Below, one piece after another: positions 17,604 through 26,139 of a stretch of 64,000 nucleotides of DNA. The notes below the pieces were generated by a model. That model was not told the origin of the DNA, ran no database searches, and was given only the letters and a program-made list of their open reading frames with translations. Origin of the DNA: Crossiella sp. S99.2 (GTDB taxonomy: Bacteria; Actinomycetota; Actinomycetes; Mycobacteriales; Pseudonocardiaceae); assembly GCF_023094165.1 (NCBI RefSeq), contig NZ_JALMDK010000001.1, positions 62,001 through 126,000 on the forward strand, read 5' to 3'. The position numbers and the translations under genes are program-made. Each line of letters starts with the position of its first letter. The first letter of the stretch is position 1.

Positions 17604-18131
17604 ATGCTGGAGCTGGCGATCCTCGGCATCCTGCACCGGGCCCCGATGCACGGCTACGAACTGCGGAAACAACTGGGCTGCCTGCTCTGCGGGCATCGCC
17701 CGGCGTTCTCCTTCGGCTCGCTCTACCCCACCCTGCGGCGGTTGCAGCGAGCCGGACTGATCGCCGAGGACGGTGGCGAGCCCAGTGCCTCCGCCGGCCG
17801 GGCCCGGCGGGTGTACGGACTGAGCGCGGCCGGCCGGGAGCACTTCGCCGGCCTGCTCGCCGAGGTCAACCCGCAGCACTGGGAGGACGACTGCTTCGGC
17901 GTCCGGCTGGCCTTCTTCTCCCGCACGCCGCCGGAGGCGCGGCTGCGGATCCTGGCGGGCAGGCGGCGCTGCGTGGCGGAACGGCAGGAGCGGATCAGGT
18001 CCACCCTGGACCGATCCTGCGAGCACGTCGACCACTACACCCGGCAGTTGCAGCGACTCGGCCTGGACGGCGCCGAGCGCGAGGTGCGGTGGCTGGACGA
18101 GTTGATCGAGGCGGAACACCGCCAGCGATGA
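17604..18131 (+). CDS. PadR family transcriptional regulator
   Basis: 175-aa regulator with the PadR winged helix at residues 1-85 (opening [20 protein letters not shown], with [12 protein letters not shown] as the recognition region). A C-terminal helical dimerisation domain (about 95-175) follows. Start ATG 17604 has GGAAGGGG upstream. It precedes ino1 by 26 bp on the same strand and would be co-transcribed. The same padR-ino1 pair occurs in mycobacteria (Rv0047c-Rv0046c), suggesting control of inositol synthesis. Confidence 0.92.
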   Translation: MLELAILGILHRAPMHGYELRKQLGCLLCGHRPAFSFGSLYPTLRRLQRAGLIAEDGGEPSASAGRARRVYGLSAAGREHFAGLLAEVNPQHWEDDCFGVRLAFFSRTPPEARLRILAGRRRCVAERQERIRSTLDRSCEHVDHYTRQLQRLGLDGAEREVRWLDELIEAEHRQR

Positions 18132-18157
18132 GGACGACTTTGAAGGAGGACCCGGCC

Positions 18158-19243
18158 ATGTCCGGAGACCGCCGCAGTGTGCGGGTGGCCATCGTCGGCG
18201 TCGGGAACTGCGCCGCGTCCCTGGTGCAGGGCGTGCAGTACTACCGCGACGCCGACCCCGACAGCCGGGTGCCCGGCCTGATGCACGTGCAGTTCGGCGA
18301 CTACCACGTCCGCGACATCGAGTTCGTGGCCGCGTTCGACGTGGACGCCAAGAAGGTCGGCATGGACCTGTCCGAGGCGATCCTGGCCAGCGAGAACAAC
18401 ACCATCAAGATCTGCGACGTGCCGCCGCTGGGCGTCAGCGTGCAGCGCGGGCACACCCTGGACGGCCTCGGCCGGTACTACCGGGAGACCATCCAGGAGT
18501 CCGACGAGCAGCCGGTGGACGTCGCGCGGGCCTTACGCGAGGCCGAGGTGGACGTGCTGGTCTCCTACCTGCCGGTGGGTTCGGAGGCGGCCGACCGCTT
18601 CTACGCCCAGGCCGCCATCGACGCGGGCGTCGGCTTCGTCAACGCGCTGCCGGTGTTCATCGCCAGCGACCCGGTGTGGGCGGAGAAGTTCCGCGCCGCC
18701 GGCGTGCCGATCGTGGGTGACGACATCAAGTCCCAGGTCGGTGCCACCATCACGCACCGCGTGCTGGCCAGGCTGTTCGAGGACCGCGGGGTCGTGCTGG
18801 ACCGCACCATGCAGCTCAACGTGGGCGGCAACATGGACTTCATGAACATGCTGGAGCGCGACCGCCTGGAGTCCAAGAAGGTCTCCAAGACCCAGGCCGT
18901 CACCTCCCAGGTCGACCACGACCTCGGCGCCCGCAACGTGCACATCGGCCCGTCCGACTACGTGGCCTGGCTGGACGACCGCAAGTGGGCCTACGTCCGC
19001 CTGGAAGGCCGCGCCTTCGGCGACGTGCCGCTGAACCTGGAGTACAAGCTGGAGGTCTGGGACTCGCCCAACTCCGCGGGCGTGATCATCGACGCGGTCC
19101 GCGCCGCCAAGATCGCCCTGGACCGCGGCATCGGCGGCCCGGTGCTGTCCGCCTCCTCCTACTTCATGAAGTCCCCGCCGGAGCAGTACGACGACTCGGT
19201 GGCGCGGGACAAGGTCGAGCAGTTCATCCGCGGCGAGGACTGA
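18158..19243 (+). CDS. ino1: Inositol-3-phosphate synthase
   Basis: 361-aa myo-inositol-1-phosphate synthase, which converts glucose-6-phosphate to inositol-3-phosphate using NAD+. This is the first step towards phosphatidylinositol, mycothiol and lipoglycans. The N-terminal dinucleotide motif is [13 protein letters not shown]. Actinobacterial-type signatures include [27 protein letters not shown] and [13 protein letters not shown], and the C-terminus ends with SPPEQY. Start ATG 18158 has AAGGAGGA upstream. The long reading frame running in from 17597 is not real. Confidence 0.97.
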   Translation: MSGDRRSVRVAIVGVGNCAASLVQGVQYYRDADPDSRVPGLMHVQFGDYHVRDIEFVAAFDVDAKKVGMDLSEAILASENNTIKICDVPPLGVSVQRGHTLDGLGRYYRETIQESDEQPVDVARALREAEVDVLVSYLPVGSEAADRFYAQAAIDAGVGFVNALPVFIASDPVWAEKFRAAGVPIVGDDIKSQVGATITHRVLARLFEDRGVVLDRTMQLNVGGNMDFMNMLERDRLESKKVSKTQAVTSQVDHDLGARNVHIGPSDYVAWLDDRKWAYVRLEGRAFGDVPLNLEYKLEVWDSPNSAGVIIDAVRAAKIALDRGIGGPVLSASSYFMKSPPEQYDDSVARDKVEQFIRGED

Positions 19244-19248
19244 TCCCG

Positions 19249-19287
19249 CGGGCCGCGGGCGGTGTCAGGCGCACCGGCCGCGGCCCG
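19249..19287. terminator. GC-rich hairpin after ino1
   Basis: Ten-bp perfect stem (CGGGCCGCGG at 19249-19258 with CCGCGGCCCG at 19278-19287) between the convergent ends of ino1 and the phosphoribosyltransferase gene, overlapping the latter's last codons. It has no T-tract, so it may be a weak bidirectional terminator. Confidence 0.45.
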
Positions 19288-20014
19288 ACTGACCGAGGCA
19301 GCAGCGATCCCAGTCGAACAGCTGCGATCTTGCTCGCGCCAGGTAGTCGCGGGCGGTTCCGGTGCTTGGCTCGAAGTGTCGCCCGAGCACAAGCACGCCT
19401 ACCCGAGCCGCGCCCGCGTCCTTGAGGGCCGCACAGGCGGACTGGGCGTGGCTGCCAGTGGTCCACGTGTCGTCGACCAGGAGCACGTTGCGGTCGGCCA
19501 CATCCGCACACACCTGGAACCGATCCGGGGTGAAGACGCGGTCAGCGAAGCCCGGCACCGGTGCCAGTGCGGGGACGAAGCGCGCCCGAGTCCGGCCGAT
19601 GTTGCTGCTCAGCATCCGGTGCAGTGGATGGGAGAGCCTTCCCCGGGTGCTTGGCACCGCGGCGACCACCTCGAACCGTTCTGCCTGTGCGGCGCTGGCC
19701 AGGCACGTCTCGTGCTGACGCAGGAAGTACTCCAGGATGGTGGCGAATCCGTTGAACAGCGTTGCCTGCGCCCGGTTGTCGCCGTTCTTGTACAGCGACA
19801 GTTCCCGGGCGAACTGTCCACCCTTGACCGCCAGGGCGATCGGGGTGACCACGTCAGCGAGTGAGCGGGCTTGATCACAGTGTTTGTTGCACTGAAAGCA
19901 CTGTGGCCAGCGTTCGACCTCGCGCCAGCAGGTGGTGCACACTCCGGGGCCGGCCGATGGCACCGGAATCAGGACGTTGCGGTAGCTCTGGAGCTTCCAG
20001 GAGATCGGACGCAC
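19265..20014 (-). CDS. PRPP-type phosphoribosyltransferase paired with DprA-like protein
   Basis: 249-aa type I phosphoribosyltransferase fold. The PRPP loop VLLVDDTWTTGS is at residues 177-188 with both acidic residues and the TTG turn intact, so it should bind PRPP. The N-terminus has five cysteines (26, 29, 39, 42, 46) suggesting a zinc knuckle like that of ComF. It differs from housekeeping ComF by a long insertion with Phe/Tyr/Asn-rich segments. It begins five bases after the DprA-like stop, so the pair is one operon. GC content looks lower than in neighbours by eye. The nucleobase or protein substrate is unknown. Confidence 0.75.
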   Translation of the reverse strand: MRPISWKLQSYRNVLIPVPSAGPGVCTTCWREVERWPQCFQCNKHCDQARSLADVVTPIALAVKGGQFARELSLYKNGDNRAQATLFNGFATILEYFLRQHETCLASAAQAERFEVVAAVPSTRGRLSHPLHRMLSSNIGRTRARFVPALAPVPGFADRVFTPDRFQVCADVADRNVLLVDDTWTTGSHAQSACAALKDAGAARVGVLVLGRHFEPSTGTARDYLARARSQLFDWDRCCLGQSGRGRCA

Positions 20015-20019
20015 TGCGG

Positions 20020-20913
20020 TTAGAGCTGGATCAGGTCGGGTGCTTCGGCAATCAGCTCATCCAGAACCTTGAGCACATGGCCCGGGTTCTCCAACACGGT
20101 GGTGTTCGGACGCTGTGCCATTGCCTGGCCCCAATTCGTGCCGTGCACCACCTCCGGCGTCAGGAACACATGCCTGCCGTGCTCCAGCGCCACCCGCGCC
20201 TGGATTCGCGCCCCGCTGTGCTCGCCGGCCTCGACCACCACGGTCGCGCTCGCGCAGCCGCTCATCACCGCGTTCCGCATCGGGAACTGATGCTTCGCCG
20301 GGCCGGTGTCCGGCCAGAACTGGGACAGCACCGCCCCGGTTCGGCCGATCTCCTGTTGCAGCTCGGCGTTTTCCGCCGGATAGCCATGCCGAAGGCCAGT
20401 GCCGATGACCGCAACGGTCCGCGCGCCGGCGTCCAGCACAGCCCGATGTGCGGCGGTGTCCACACCGGCGGCAAGTCCGCTGACGACGGTCCAGCCGGCC
20501 TGCGCCAGCTCCGTCGCAAGCTCCCGCGTCCTGCTCAGCCCCCGCGGACTCGCGGCCCGGCTGCCGACCACCGCGACTGACCGCTCATCTTGCGGATCGA
20601 GGCTTCCCCGGTAGGTCAGGAACGGCGGGCGCTGGTGGACCAGCATCAGCTGCACCGGGTAGTCCTTGTCGAGCAGTGTGACAAGTCTGATGCCCTCGCC
20701 CGCCCAGGACTCGATCTCCCGCGCGAGCAGGCCGACCTCAGCGGCCAGATCACGTTCGACATGATCAAGTGTGGGCTGCTCAGGGGTCAGCAGTTCATCG
20801 AGGACCGCGATCGCGGACCCTGCATCTTCCACCGCCATCGCGACCTCGGCCCACGAGCGGCCACTGTCTCGTAGGACAAGCAGGAGAGCTGCCTGTTCCC
20901 GCTGATCTGCCAC
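20020..20913 (-). CDS. DprA/Smf-like Rossmann protein, SOS-box controlled
   Basis: 297-aa DprA-family protein. An N-terminal helical segment (1-75) is followed by the Rossmann domain. That domain has VVGSRAAS (115-122), SGLAAGVDTAAH (145-156), FPMRN (210-214) and EAGEHSGAR (228-236), all hallmark DprA motifs. It lacks the C-terminal winged helix of many DprA proteins. Canonical DprA loads RecA on ssDNA during transformation; here the partner is a phosphoribosyltransferase and there are no com genes, so a different role is likely. Start GTG 20913 sits six bases after a TAGGAT -10 element, suggesting a leaderless transcript, with a LexA box directly upstream. Confidence 0.8.
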   Translation of the reverse strand: MADQREQAALLLVLRDSGRSWAEVAMAVEDAGSAIAVLDELLTPEQPTLDHVERDLAAEVGLLAREIESWAGEGIRLVTLLDKDYPVQLMLVHQRPPFLTYRGSLDPQDERSVAVVGSRAASPRGLSRTRELATELAQAGWTVVSGLAAGVDTAAHRAVLDAGARTVAVIGTGLRHGYPAENAELQQEIGRTGAVLSQFWPDTGPAKHQFPMRNAVMSGCASATVVVEAGEHSGARIQARVALEHGRHVFLTPEVVHGTNWGQAMAQRPNTTVLENPGHVLKVLDELIAEAPDLIQL

Positions 20914-20925
20914 GGTGTCATCCTA

Positions 20926-20941
20926 TCGAACGCGCGTTCGA
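20926..20941. promoter_or_regulatory. Perfect LexA (SOS) box in the dprA-PRTase promoter
   Basis: The 16-mer TCGAACGCGCGTTCGA is fully palindromic and matches the mycobacterial/Bacillus-type SOS box TCGAAC-N4-GTTCGA exactly. On the minus strand it directly precedes TAGGAT (20925-20920), a good actinobacterial -10 hexamer, and it ends 12 bp before the DprA-like start codon. LexA bound here would cover the promoter, so the operon should be induced by DNA damage. Confidence 0.85.
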
Positions 20942-20976
20942 ATGTGCAGGCGCTGGCGGTCACACGATGGGGCAGT

Positions 20977-22017
20977 TTAGAGGTCGGCGGGACTGATCAT
21001 CGTCATGCCCGCCGCCGTGCTGCGATGCATCTCCGGTAGCGCGGCGGCGGCCCCGGCCAGTCCGATAGTGCGGGTGATCAGCCGGTCTGGCCGCAGCTTT
21101 CCGCTGCTGACCAGGGCCATCATCTCCGGGTAGGCGTGCGCGGCCATGCCGTGGCTGCCCAGCAGGGCCAGTTCGTGTGCGATCACCCGGCCCATCGGCA
21201 GTGCGGTCGCGGCGCCGGGCAGCAGGCCGACCTGGACGTGTCGGCCGCGGCGGCGCAGGCCGTTGATCGAGTTGGCCGCGGTGGCCGGGTGGCCGAGGGC
21301 GTCCAGGGACAGGTGTGCGCCGCCGCCGGTCAGGGTGCGCACGGCCTCGGCGGTGTCCACGCCGGTGCCGTTGAGCACTGCCGCGGCGCCGAGTTCGGTG
21401 GCCAGGGACAGGGCTTCGTCGTTGAGGTCGATGGCGATCACCTGGGCGCCCGCGGCGGCGGCGATCATCACCGCGGACAGGCCGACGCCGCCGCAGCCGT
21501 GCACGGCCACCCACTCGCCGGCGCGGGCGCCGCCGATGTCGCGGACCGCGCGGAAGGAGGTGGCGAACCGGCAGCCGAGGGCGGCGGCGGTGTCGTAGGC
21601 CATGGTCTCGGGCAGGGCGACCAGGTTCACGTCGGCCTGGTGGATCCGCACGGCCTCGGCGTAGGAGCCCCAGTGGGTGAAGCCGGGCTGGGTCTGCGCG
21701 GAGCAGACCTGCTGGTCACCGGCCTGGCAGGACGGGCAGGAGCCGCAGGCGCTGATGAAGGGCACGGTCACCCGGTCGCCGGGCCGCCAGCGGCGCACGT
21801 CCGCGCCGACCTCGCGCACCACCCCGGCCAGTTCGTGCCCTGGCACGTGCGGGAACGTGCTGATGTCGTCGTCGTGGCCCATCCAGCCGTGCCAGTCGCT
21901 GCGGCACAACCCGGTGGACTCCACCGCGATCACCGCATCGGCCGGGCCGGGCACCGGATCGGGCAACTGCTCGACGGTCACCGGACCGCCGAAGGACTCG
22001 TAGGTCACTGCGCGCAC
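20977..22017 (-). CDS. Zinc-dependent alcohol dehydrogenase
   Basis: 346-aa medium-chain dehydrogenase/reductase. The catalytic zinc ligand is Cys in TGLCRSDWHG, followed by PGHELAG (residues 57-67). The structural-zinc region CGSCPSCQAGDQQVC has four cysteines near 91-105. The NAD-binding motif GCGGVGLSA lies near 173. It oxidises an alcohol or reduces an aldehyde; the substrate is undetermined. Start GTG 22017. It is divergent from the FAD/FeS oxidoreductase gene with a 35-bp gap, so the two may share a control region. Confidence 0.9.
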   Translation of the reverse strand: MRAVTYESFGGPVTVEQLPDPVPGPADAVIAVESTGLCRSDWHGWMGHDDDISTFPHVPGHELAGVVREVGADVRRWRPGDRVTVPFISACGSCPSCQAGDQQVCSAQTQPGFTHWGSYAEAVRIHQADVNLVALPETMAYDTAAALGCRFATSFRAVRDIGGARAGEWVAVHGCGGVGLSAVMIAAAAGAQVIAIDLNDEALSLATELGAAAVLNGTGVDTAEAVRTLTGGGAHLSLDALGHPATAANSINGLRRRGRHVQVGLLPGAATALPMGRVIAHELALLGSHGMAAHAYPEMMALVSSGKLRPDRLITRTIGLAGAAAALPEMHRSTAAGMTMISPADL

Positions 22018-22052
22018 GGGCGAAACATAACGCGGCTCTGCACAATGCGGTC

Positions 22053-24848
22053 GTGGGTATTCGAGAGGTCGATGAGTTCGGGCGGCGGTTGCGGGCCGAG
22101 TTGCCCGCCGCGACCAGGCTGGACCCGCAGACCCGCGCCGCCTACGGCTCGGACGCCTCCATCTACCGAGTGCTGCCGACCGCGGTGCTCGAACCCCGCG
22201 ACCTGGACGAACTGGGCGCCGCGCTGGCCATCGCGCGCGAGCACGGCGTGCCGGTCACCAGCCGGGGCGGCGGGACCTCGGTGGCGGGCAACGCGATCGG
22301 CACCGGGCTGGTGGTCGACTTCTCCCGGCACCTCAACCGGGTGCTGGCCATCGACCCGGACGCGCGCACCGCGACCGTGCAGCCGGGGGTGGTGCTGGAC
22401 GAGCTGCGCAGCCAGGCCGCCGGGCACGGGCTGACCTTCGGGCCGGATCCGTCCACCCAGTCCCGCTGCACGCTCGGCGGCATGATCGGCAACAACGCCT
22501 GCGGCCCGCACTCGGTGGCCTGGGGCACCACCGCCGAGGTGGTGCACCGGCTGGACCTGCTGCTCGCCGATGGCCGTTCGCTGACCGCAGGGCCGGGTGG
22601 CAGCGATGACGCGGAGCTGGACCGGCGGCTGATCTCGTTGCGGGACAAGCACTTGCGTGAACTCCGGCTGGAGCTGGGCCGGTTCCGCAGGCAGGTCTCC
22701 GGGTACAACCTGGCGGAGTTGTTGCCGGAGAAGGGTTTCCACCTGGCGCGGGCGCTGGTCGGGTCGGAGGGCACCTGTGCGGTGCTGACCGGTGCGACCG
22801 TGGCGCTCACCCCGCTGCCCGCGGCGAAGGTGTTGCTGGTGCTGGGTTTCGCCGATGTCTACACCGCCGCGGACCAGGCCCCGCTGCTGGCCGCGGCCGG
22901 TGCGCTGACCGTGGAGGGGATGGACGAGCAGCTCATCGCCGCGCTCGGCAGCGGGCCGGGAAGTGTTGCGGCGAAAGAACTCCCGCCCGGCCGGGCCTGG
23001 CTGTACTGCGAGGTCGCCGGGGCGGATCAGGCCGAGGCGGAAGCGCGGGCGGCGGAGCTGGCCGGGTTGGTCGAGGCCAGTGCATTGGTGGTCACCGACG
23101 CGCCGCGGACCGCGGCGCTGTGGCGGATTCGCAAGGACGGCGCGGGGATCGCGACCCGGATGGCCGACGGCGGCGAGGCATGGCCGGGCTGGGAGGACTC
23201 CGCGGTGCCGCCGGAACGCCTCGGCGGCTACCTGCGTGAACTGCACGCCCTGCTCGGCGCGCACGGCTACCGCGGCATCGCCTACGGCCACTTCGGCGAG
23301 GGCTGCCTGCACCTGCGCTGCGACTGGGATCTGCTGACGCCGCACGGGGTGTCCCGCTACCGCGAGCTCATCGAGGCCGCCGCCGACCTGGTGGTCGCGC
23401 ACGGCGGCACCAGCTCCGGCGAACATGGTGACGGCCGGGCCCGCTCCGCCCTGCTGGCCCGCACCTACTCACCCGCGCTGCTGGCCGCCTTCGCCGGGTT
23501 CAAGCGGATCTTCGACCCGGACGGCCTGCTCAACCCGGGTGTGCTGGTCGCCCCGCGCCCGCTGGACGCGGACCTGCGGCCCGGCCACGACCGGATCGAC
23601 CCGCCCGTCGTGCACGCCCTGCACGCCGACAACGGCTCCTTCGCGGCCGCGGTACGCCGCTGCGTCGGGGTGGGCAGCTGCCGCCAGGCCAGCGGCGCGA
23701 TGTGCCCGTCGTACCAGGTCACCGGGGATGAACTGCATTCCACCAGGGGCCGGGCCAGGGTGCTCGGGGAAATGCTGCGCGGTGAACTGCTCGACCCGGA
23801 CGCCACCGCGGTGCACGCGGCGCTGGACCTGTGCCTGTCCTGCAAGGCGTGTAAGCACGAGTGCCCGGTGCAGGTGGACATGGCCACCTACAAGGCCGAG
23901 TTCCTGCACCACCACTACCGGCGGAAACTACGGCCGCGGGCGCACTACACGCTGGGCTGGCTGCCGCTGCTGGCCCGGCTGGCCCGCCCGGCGCCCGGTC
24001 TGGCCAACGCGCTCACCGCCCGCCCGGCCGCGCGCAGACTGGCCGGGCTCGAACCCCGCCGCGACCCGGTCTCCTTCGCTCGCACCAGTTTCCGCTCCTG
24101 GTGGCGGCGGCGCGGCGGACCTCGGGGCACCGGCACCCCGGTGTTGCTGTGGCCGGACACCTTCACCAACTTCATCCAGCCGGAGATCGGCATCGCCGCG
24201 GTCGAGGTGCTGGAGGCGCTGGGCTACCGGGTGGAACTGCCGCGCGGGCCGGTCTGCTGCGGGCTGACCTGGCATTCCACCGGGCAGCTGGACACGGCCC
24301 GCCGGGTGCTGCGCCGCTCGGTCCGCGCGCTCGCGGGAGACCGGCTGGTCATCGGGCTGGAACCGTCCTGCACCGTGCTGCTGCGCGAGGACGCCGCCGA
24401 ACTGGTGCCCGAGGCGGCCGGACTGAGCACGCGGGTGCGAACGCTGGCCGAGCTGGTCGCCGCGCACGAGGGCGACTGGCCGTTCGCGCGGTTGGACGCC
24501 AAGGCGATCCGGCAGCCGCACTGCCACCAGCAGGCCACCTTCGGTGACGCCGCCGAGCAGGAAGTGTTGTCCCGCCTGGGGATCGAGGTCGACCAGGTGG
24601 ACGCGGGCTGTTGCGGACTGGCCGGGAACTTCGGGTTCGAGCCTGGCCACTGGGACATCGCGCAGGCCTGCGCGGAACGCCAGCTCTACCCCAGGATCAG
24701 GGCCGCGCCGGCCAGCACGATGGTGCTGGCCGACGGGTTCTCCTGTCGAACCCAGGCCGGTCAGGGCACTGAGGTCACCGCGGAGCACACTGCGAGCGTG
24801 CTGCGCCGTGCACTCAGCCTTCCGGCATCTTCGAGGAGTGGTGGTTGA
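22053..24848 (+). CDS. FAD-linked oxidase / Fe-S 2-hydroxyacid dehydrogenase (YdiJ-like fusion)
   Basis: 931-aa multidomain oxidoreductase. An N-terminal PCMH-type FAD domain (about 30-230, GGGTSVAGNAIG for the flavin pyrophosphate and LGGMIGNNACG) is followed by the FAD-oxidase C-terminal domain (to about 520, with YGHFGEGCLHLR). Then come two 4Fe-4S clusters (CVGVGSCRQ...CP and CLSCKACKHECP near 545-615), and two CCG-type domains (VCCGLTWHSTG and GCCGLAGNFGFE). This order matches the YdiJ/D-2-hydroxyglutarate or D-lactate dehydrogenase fusions that pass electrons to quinones. Start GTG 22053 is the first plausible codon. The 3' end overlaps the next convergent gene by 35 bp. Confidence 0.92.
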   Translation: MGIREVDEFGRRLRAELPAATRLDPQTRAAYGSDASIYRVLPTAVLEPRDLDELGAALAIAREHGVPVTSRGGGTSVAGNAIGTGLVVDFSRHLNRVLAIDPDARTATVQPGVVLDELRSQAAGHGLTFGPDPSTQSRCTLGGMIGNNACGPHSVAWGTTAEVVHRLDLLLADGRSLTAGPGGSDDAELDRRLISLRDKHLRELRLELGRFRRQVSGYNLAELLPEKGFHLARALVGSEGTCAVLTGATVALTPLPAAKVLLVLGFADVYTAADQAPLLAAAGALTVEGMDEQLIAALGSGPGSVAAKELPPGRAWLYCEVAGADQAEAEARAAELAGLVEASALVVTDAPRTAALWRIRKDGAGIATRMADGGEAWPGWEDSAVPPERLGGYLRELHALLGAHGYRGIAYGHFGEGCLHLRCDWDLLTPHGVSRYRELIEAAADLVVAHGGTSSGEHGDGRARSALLARTYSPALLAAFAGFKRIFDPDGLLNPGVLVAPRPLDADLRPGHDRIDPPVVHALHADNGSFAAAVRRCVGVGSCRQASGAMCPSYQVTGDELHSTRGRARVLGEMLRGELLDPDATAVHAALDLCLSCKACKHECPVQVDMATYKAEFLHHHYRRKLRPRAHYTLGWLPLLARLARPAPGLANALTARPAARRLAGLEPRRDPVSFARTSFRSWWRRRGGPRGTGTPVLLWPDTFTNFIQPEIGIAAVEVLEALGYRVELPRGPVCCGLTWHSTGQLDTARRVLRRSVRALAGDRLVIGLEPSCTVLLREDAAELVPEAAGLSTRVRTLAELVAAHEGDWPFARLDAKAIRQPHCHQQATFGDAAEQEVLSRLGIEVDQVDAGCCGLAGNFGFEPGHWDIAQACAERQLYPRIRAAPASTMVLADGFSCRTQAGQGTEVTAEHTASVLRRALSLPASSRSGG

Positions 24849-25329
24849 TGATCACCCAGTGCCCGTTCCGCTTCTCGTAGACGAAGGTGTAGCGGGCATC
24901 GGTGGTGCTGCCGTTGGCGAAGGTGAACCGGTAGGTGCCGGTGTCCACCGCCGAGTGCGGGCCCTGGATGGTGATGATGCTCTGCAGGATGCGCCCGCGC
25001 GGCTTGTTCTCCAGGAAGTGGTTGAAGTAGTCCACGATCCCGGCGCGGTCGGTGCGCACCCGGTTGGACAGGGTGGGCAGCAGAACAGCGCCGTGTCCGT
25101 AGCGGTTGGCCACGGTCTGGCTATTTCCGGTGGCGATTGCGGCGTCCCAGGCGGTGAACTGCGCGGCAATCTCCTGCTTGCTGGGCAGATCCTGGACGCT
25201 CGCGGTCGATAAGGTCGCCGCACCGTCTGTCCCGGTCGCGCTTGCCGCGGCGCCACCGCCGAGGACAAGCCCGATGACCAGTGCGGATGCCGCGAGAACC
25301 CGGATACGTCCGTTTTGCGCATTTAGCAC
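24814..25329 (-). CDS. Secreted SgcJ/EcaC-type (SnoaL-like) protein
   Basis: 171-aa protein with a Sec signal peptide (residues 1 to about 33, ending ASA). A cone-shaped NTF2-like domain follows, resembling the SgcJ/EcaC and CaMKII-association families (segments FTAWDAAIATGN, TYRFTFANGST, YTFVYEKRNGHWVIINHHSS). The final VIINHHSS strand is characteristic. These domains bind small ligands or act as hydrolases/isomerases; no specific reaction is assigned. Start GTG 25329 has GAGGAGG seven bases upstream. It is divergent from the MarR gene, which probably represses it. Confidence 0.8.
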   Translation of the reverse strand: MLNAQNGRIRVLAASALVIGLVLGGGAAASATGTDGAATLSTASVQDLPSKQEIAAQFTAWDAAIATGNSQTVANRYGHGAVLLPTLSNRVRTDRAGIVDYFNHFLENKPRGRILQSIITIQGPHSAVDTGTYRFTFANGSTTDARYTFVYEKRNGHWVIINHHSSKMPEG

Positions 25330-25433
25330 GAGAGTTCCTCCTCGTTGACGGCCGAGCGGGGAGACTTTGCGCCTGTTTCGGCTATTTCGCGAGGGCCTGC
25401 ACAAGAATTCCAATGCGGATGTGACGCACATTA

Positions 25434-25469
25434 CTTAGGTTACCTAAGGAAATTTGTTAGGGTGACTAA
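25434..25469. promoter_or_regulatory. MarR operators
   Basis: 25434-25448 is a perfect 7-1-7 inverted repeat, CTTAGGT-T-ACCTAAG. 25457-25469 is a second, weaker repeat, TTAG-N5-CTAA, ending at the base before the MarR start codon. Both share the CTTAG/CTAAG core, so the adjacent MarR protein probably represses itself and the divergent secreted protein. Confidence 0.75.
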
Positions 25470-25907
25470 GTGCCTACTCGGTATATCAAGATCGATTCAT
25501 TGGCGCGGGAACTCTGCCCGCTGGTGTTCCGGCTCTACTACGTGGTGCGCCGGGAGACTCCGCAGCATCAGCTCACCCTCACCCAGGCATCCGTGCTGGC
25601 CACACTGGCTGCCGACGGGGCGGCGCGGATGAGTGTGCTGGCCGAGCGGGAGGGCGTCCGGCTGCCGTCGATGACCGATGTGATCACCCGGCTGGAGCGA
25701 CTGGGCCTGGCCCGCCGCGCGCCGGATCCGGCGGACCGCAGGGCGGTGCTGGCTGAGGTGACCGAGGACGGCGCGCGGCTGATCGCCGAACTGGTGCAGG
25801 CGCGCGAGGAGTTCCTTGGCCGCCGCCTGGCCGGGCTCGCCGCGGCCGATCAGGCCGCCATCGCCGCCGCTCTGCCCGCGTTGCGCCGCCTGCTGGCAGT
25901 CGACTGA
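25470..25907 (+). CDS. MarR family transcriptional regulator
   Basis: 145-aa winged-helix regulator. The DNA-binding core (about 35-105) includes LTLTQASVLATL, a recognition helix in VRLPSMTDVITRLERLGL, and a wing with the family motif DPADRRAVLAEVTEDG. Start GTG 25470 lies directly beside the second CTAAG operator half-site, so bound protein would block initiation. It is divergent from the SgcJ/EcaC-like gene. The ligand is unknown. Confidence 0.9.
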   Translation: MPTRYIKIDSLARELCPLVFRLYYVVRRETPQHQLTLTQASVLATLAADGAARMSVLAEREGVRLPSMTDVITRLERLGLARRAPDPADRRAVLAEVTEDGARLIAELVQAREEFLGRRLAGLAAADQAAIAAALPALRRLLAVD

Positions 25908-26060
25908 ACTTGGGGCAGCGGCCGGAACTCCAGTGGGCGTTCACTGTGTGCGAATCATGGCTGGTTAATCACTCACGGTGATGGTCTGTCCGGCGTATTT
26001 CACCGTTTTGCCCGCTAGTCAGGTTGCAAGCTGACAACAGAGCGTGGTTGTTTGTCTTCT

Positions 26061-26093
26061 GTTCACTTTCAGGTCTTCCCTGGCTCGCTTGAC
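26061..26093 (+). promoter_or_regulatory. Possible PHO box (PhoP-type direct repeats)
   Basis: Three consecutive 11-mers upstream of phoX, GTTCACTTTCA, GGTCTTCCCTG and GCTCGCTTGAC, resemble the Streptomyces PHO-box pattern of 11-bp repeats with a GTTCACC core; the match weakens from first to third. A further GTTCACT occurs at 25939. The remainder of the 25908-26139 gap shows no gene. PhoP control is plausible because PhoX phosphatases are phosphate-starvation enzymes. Confidence 0.4.
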
Positions 26094-26139
26094 GGCCCTA
26101 CGGTCACGCCGTTCCCAGACTGACGTCGTGGAGGTACGT

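Noticed and set aside
19265..20913. Housekeeping ComF and DprA of the competence pathway
   Set aside because: No other com genes, a missing DprA winged helix, the tight pairing and the SOS box point to a separate two-gene system rather than the housekeeping copies.
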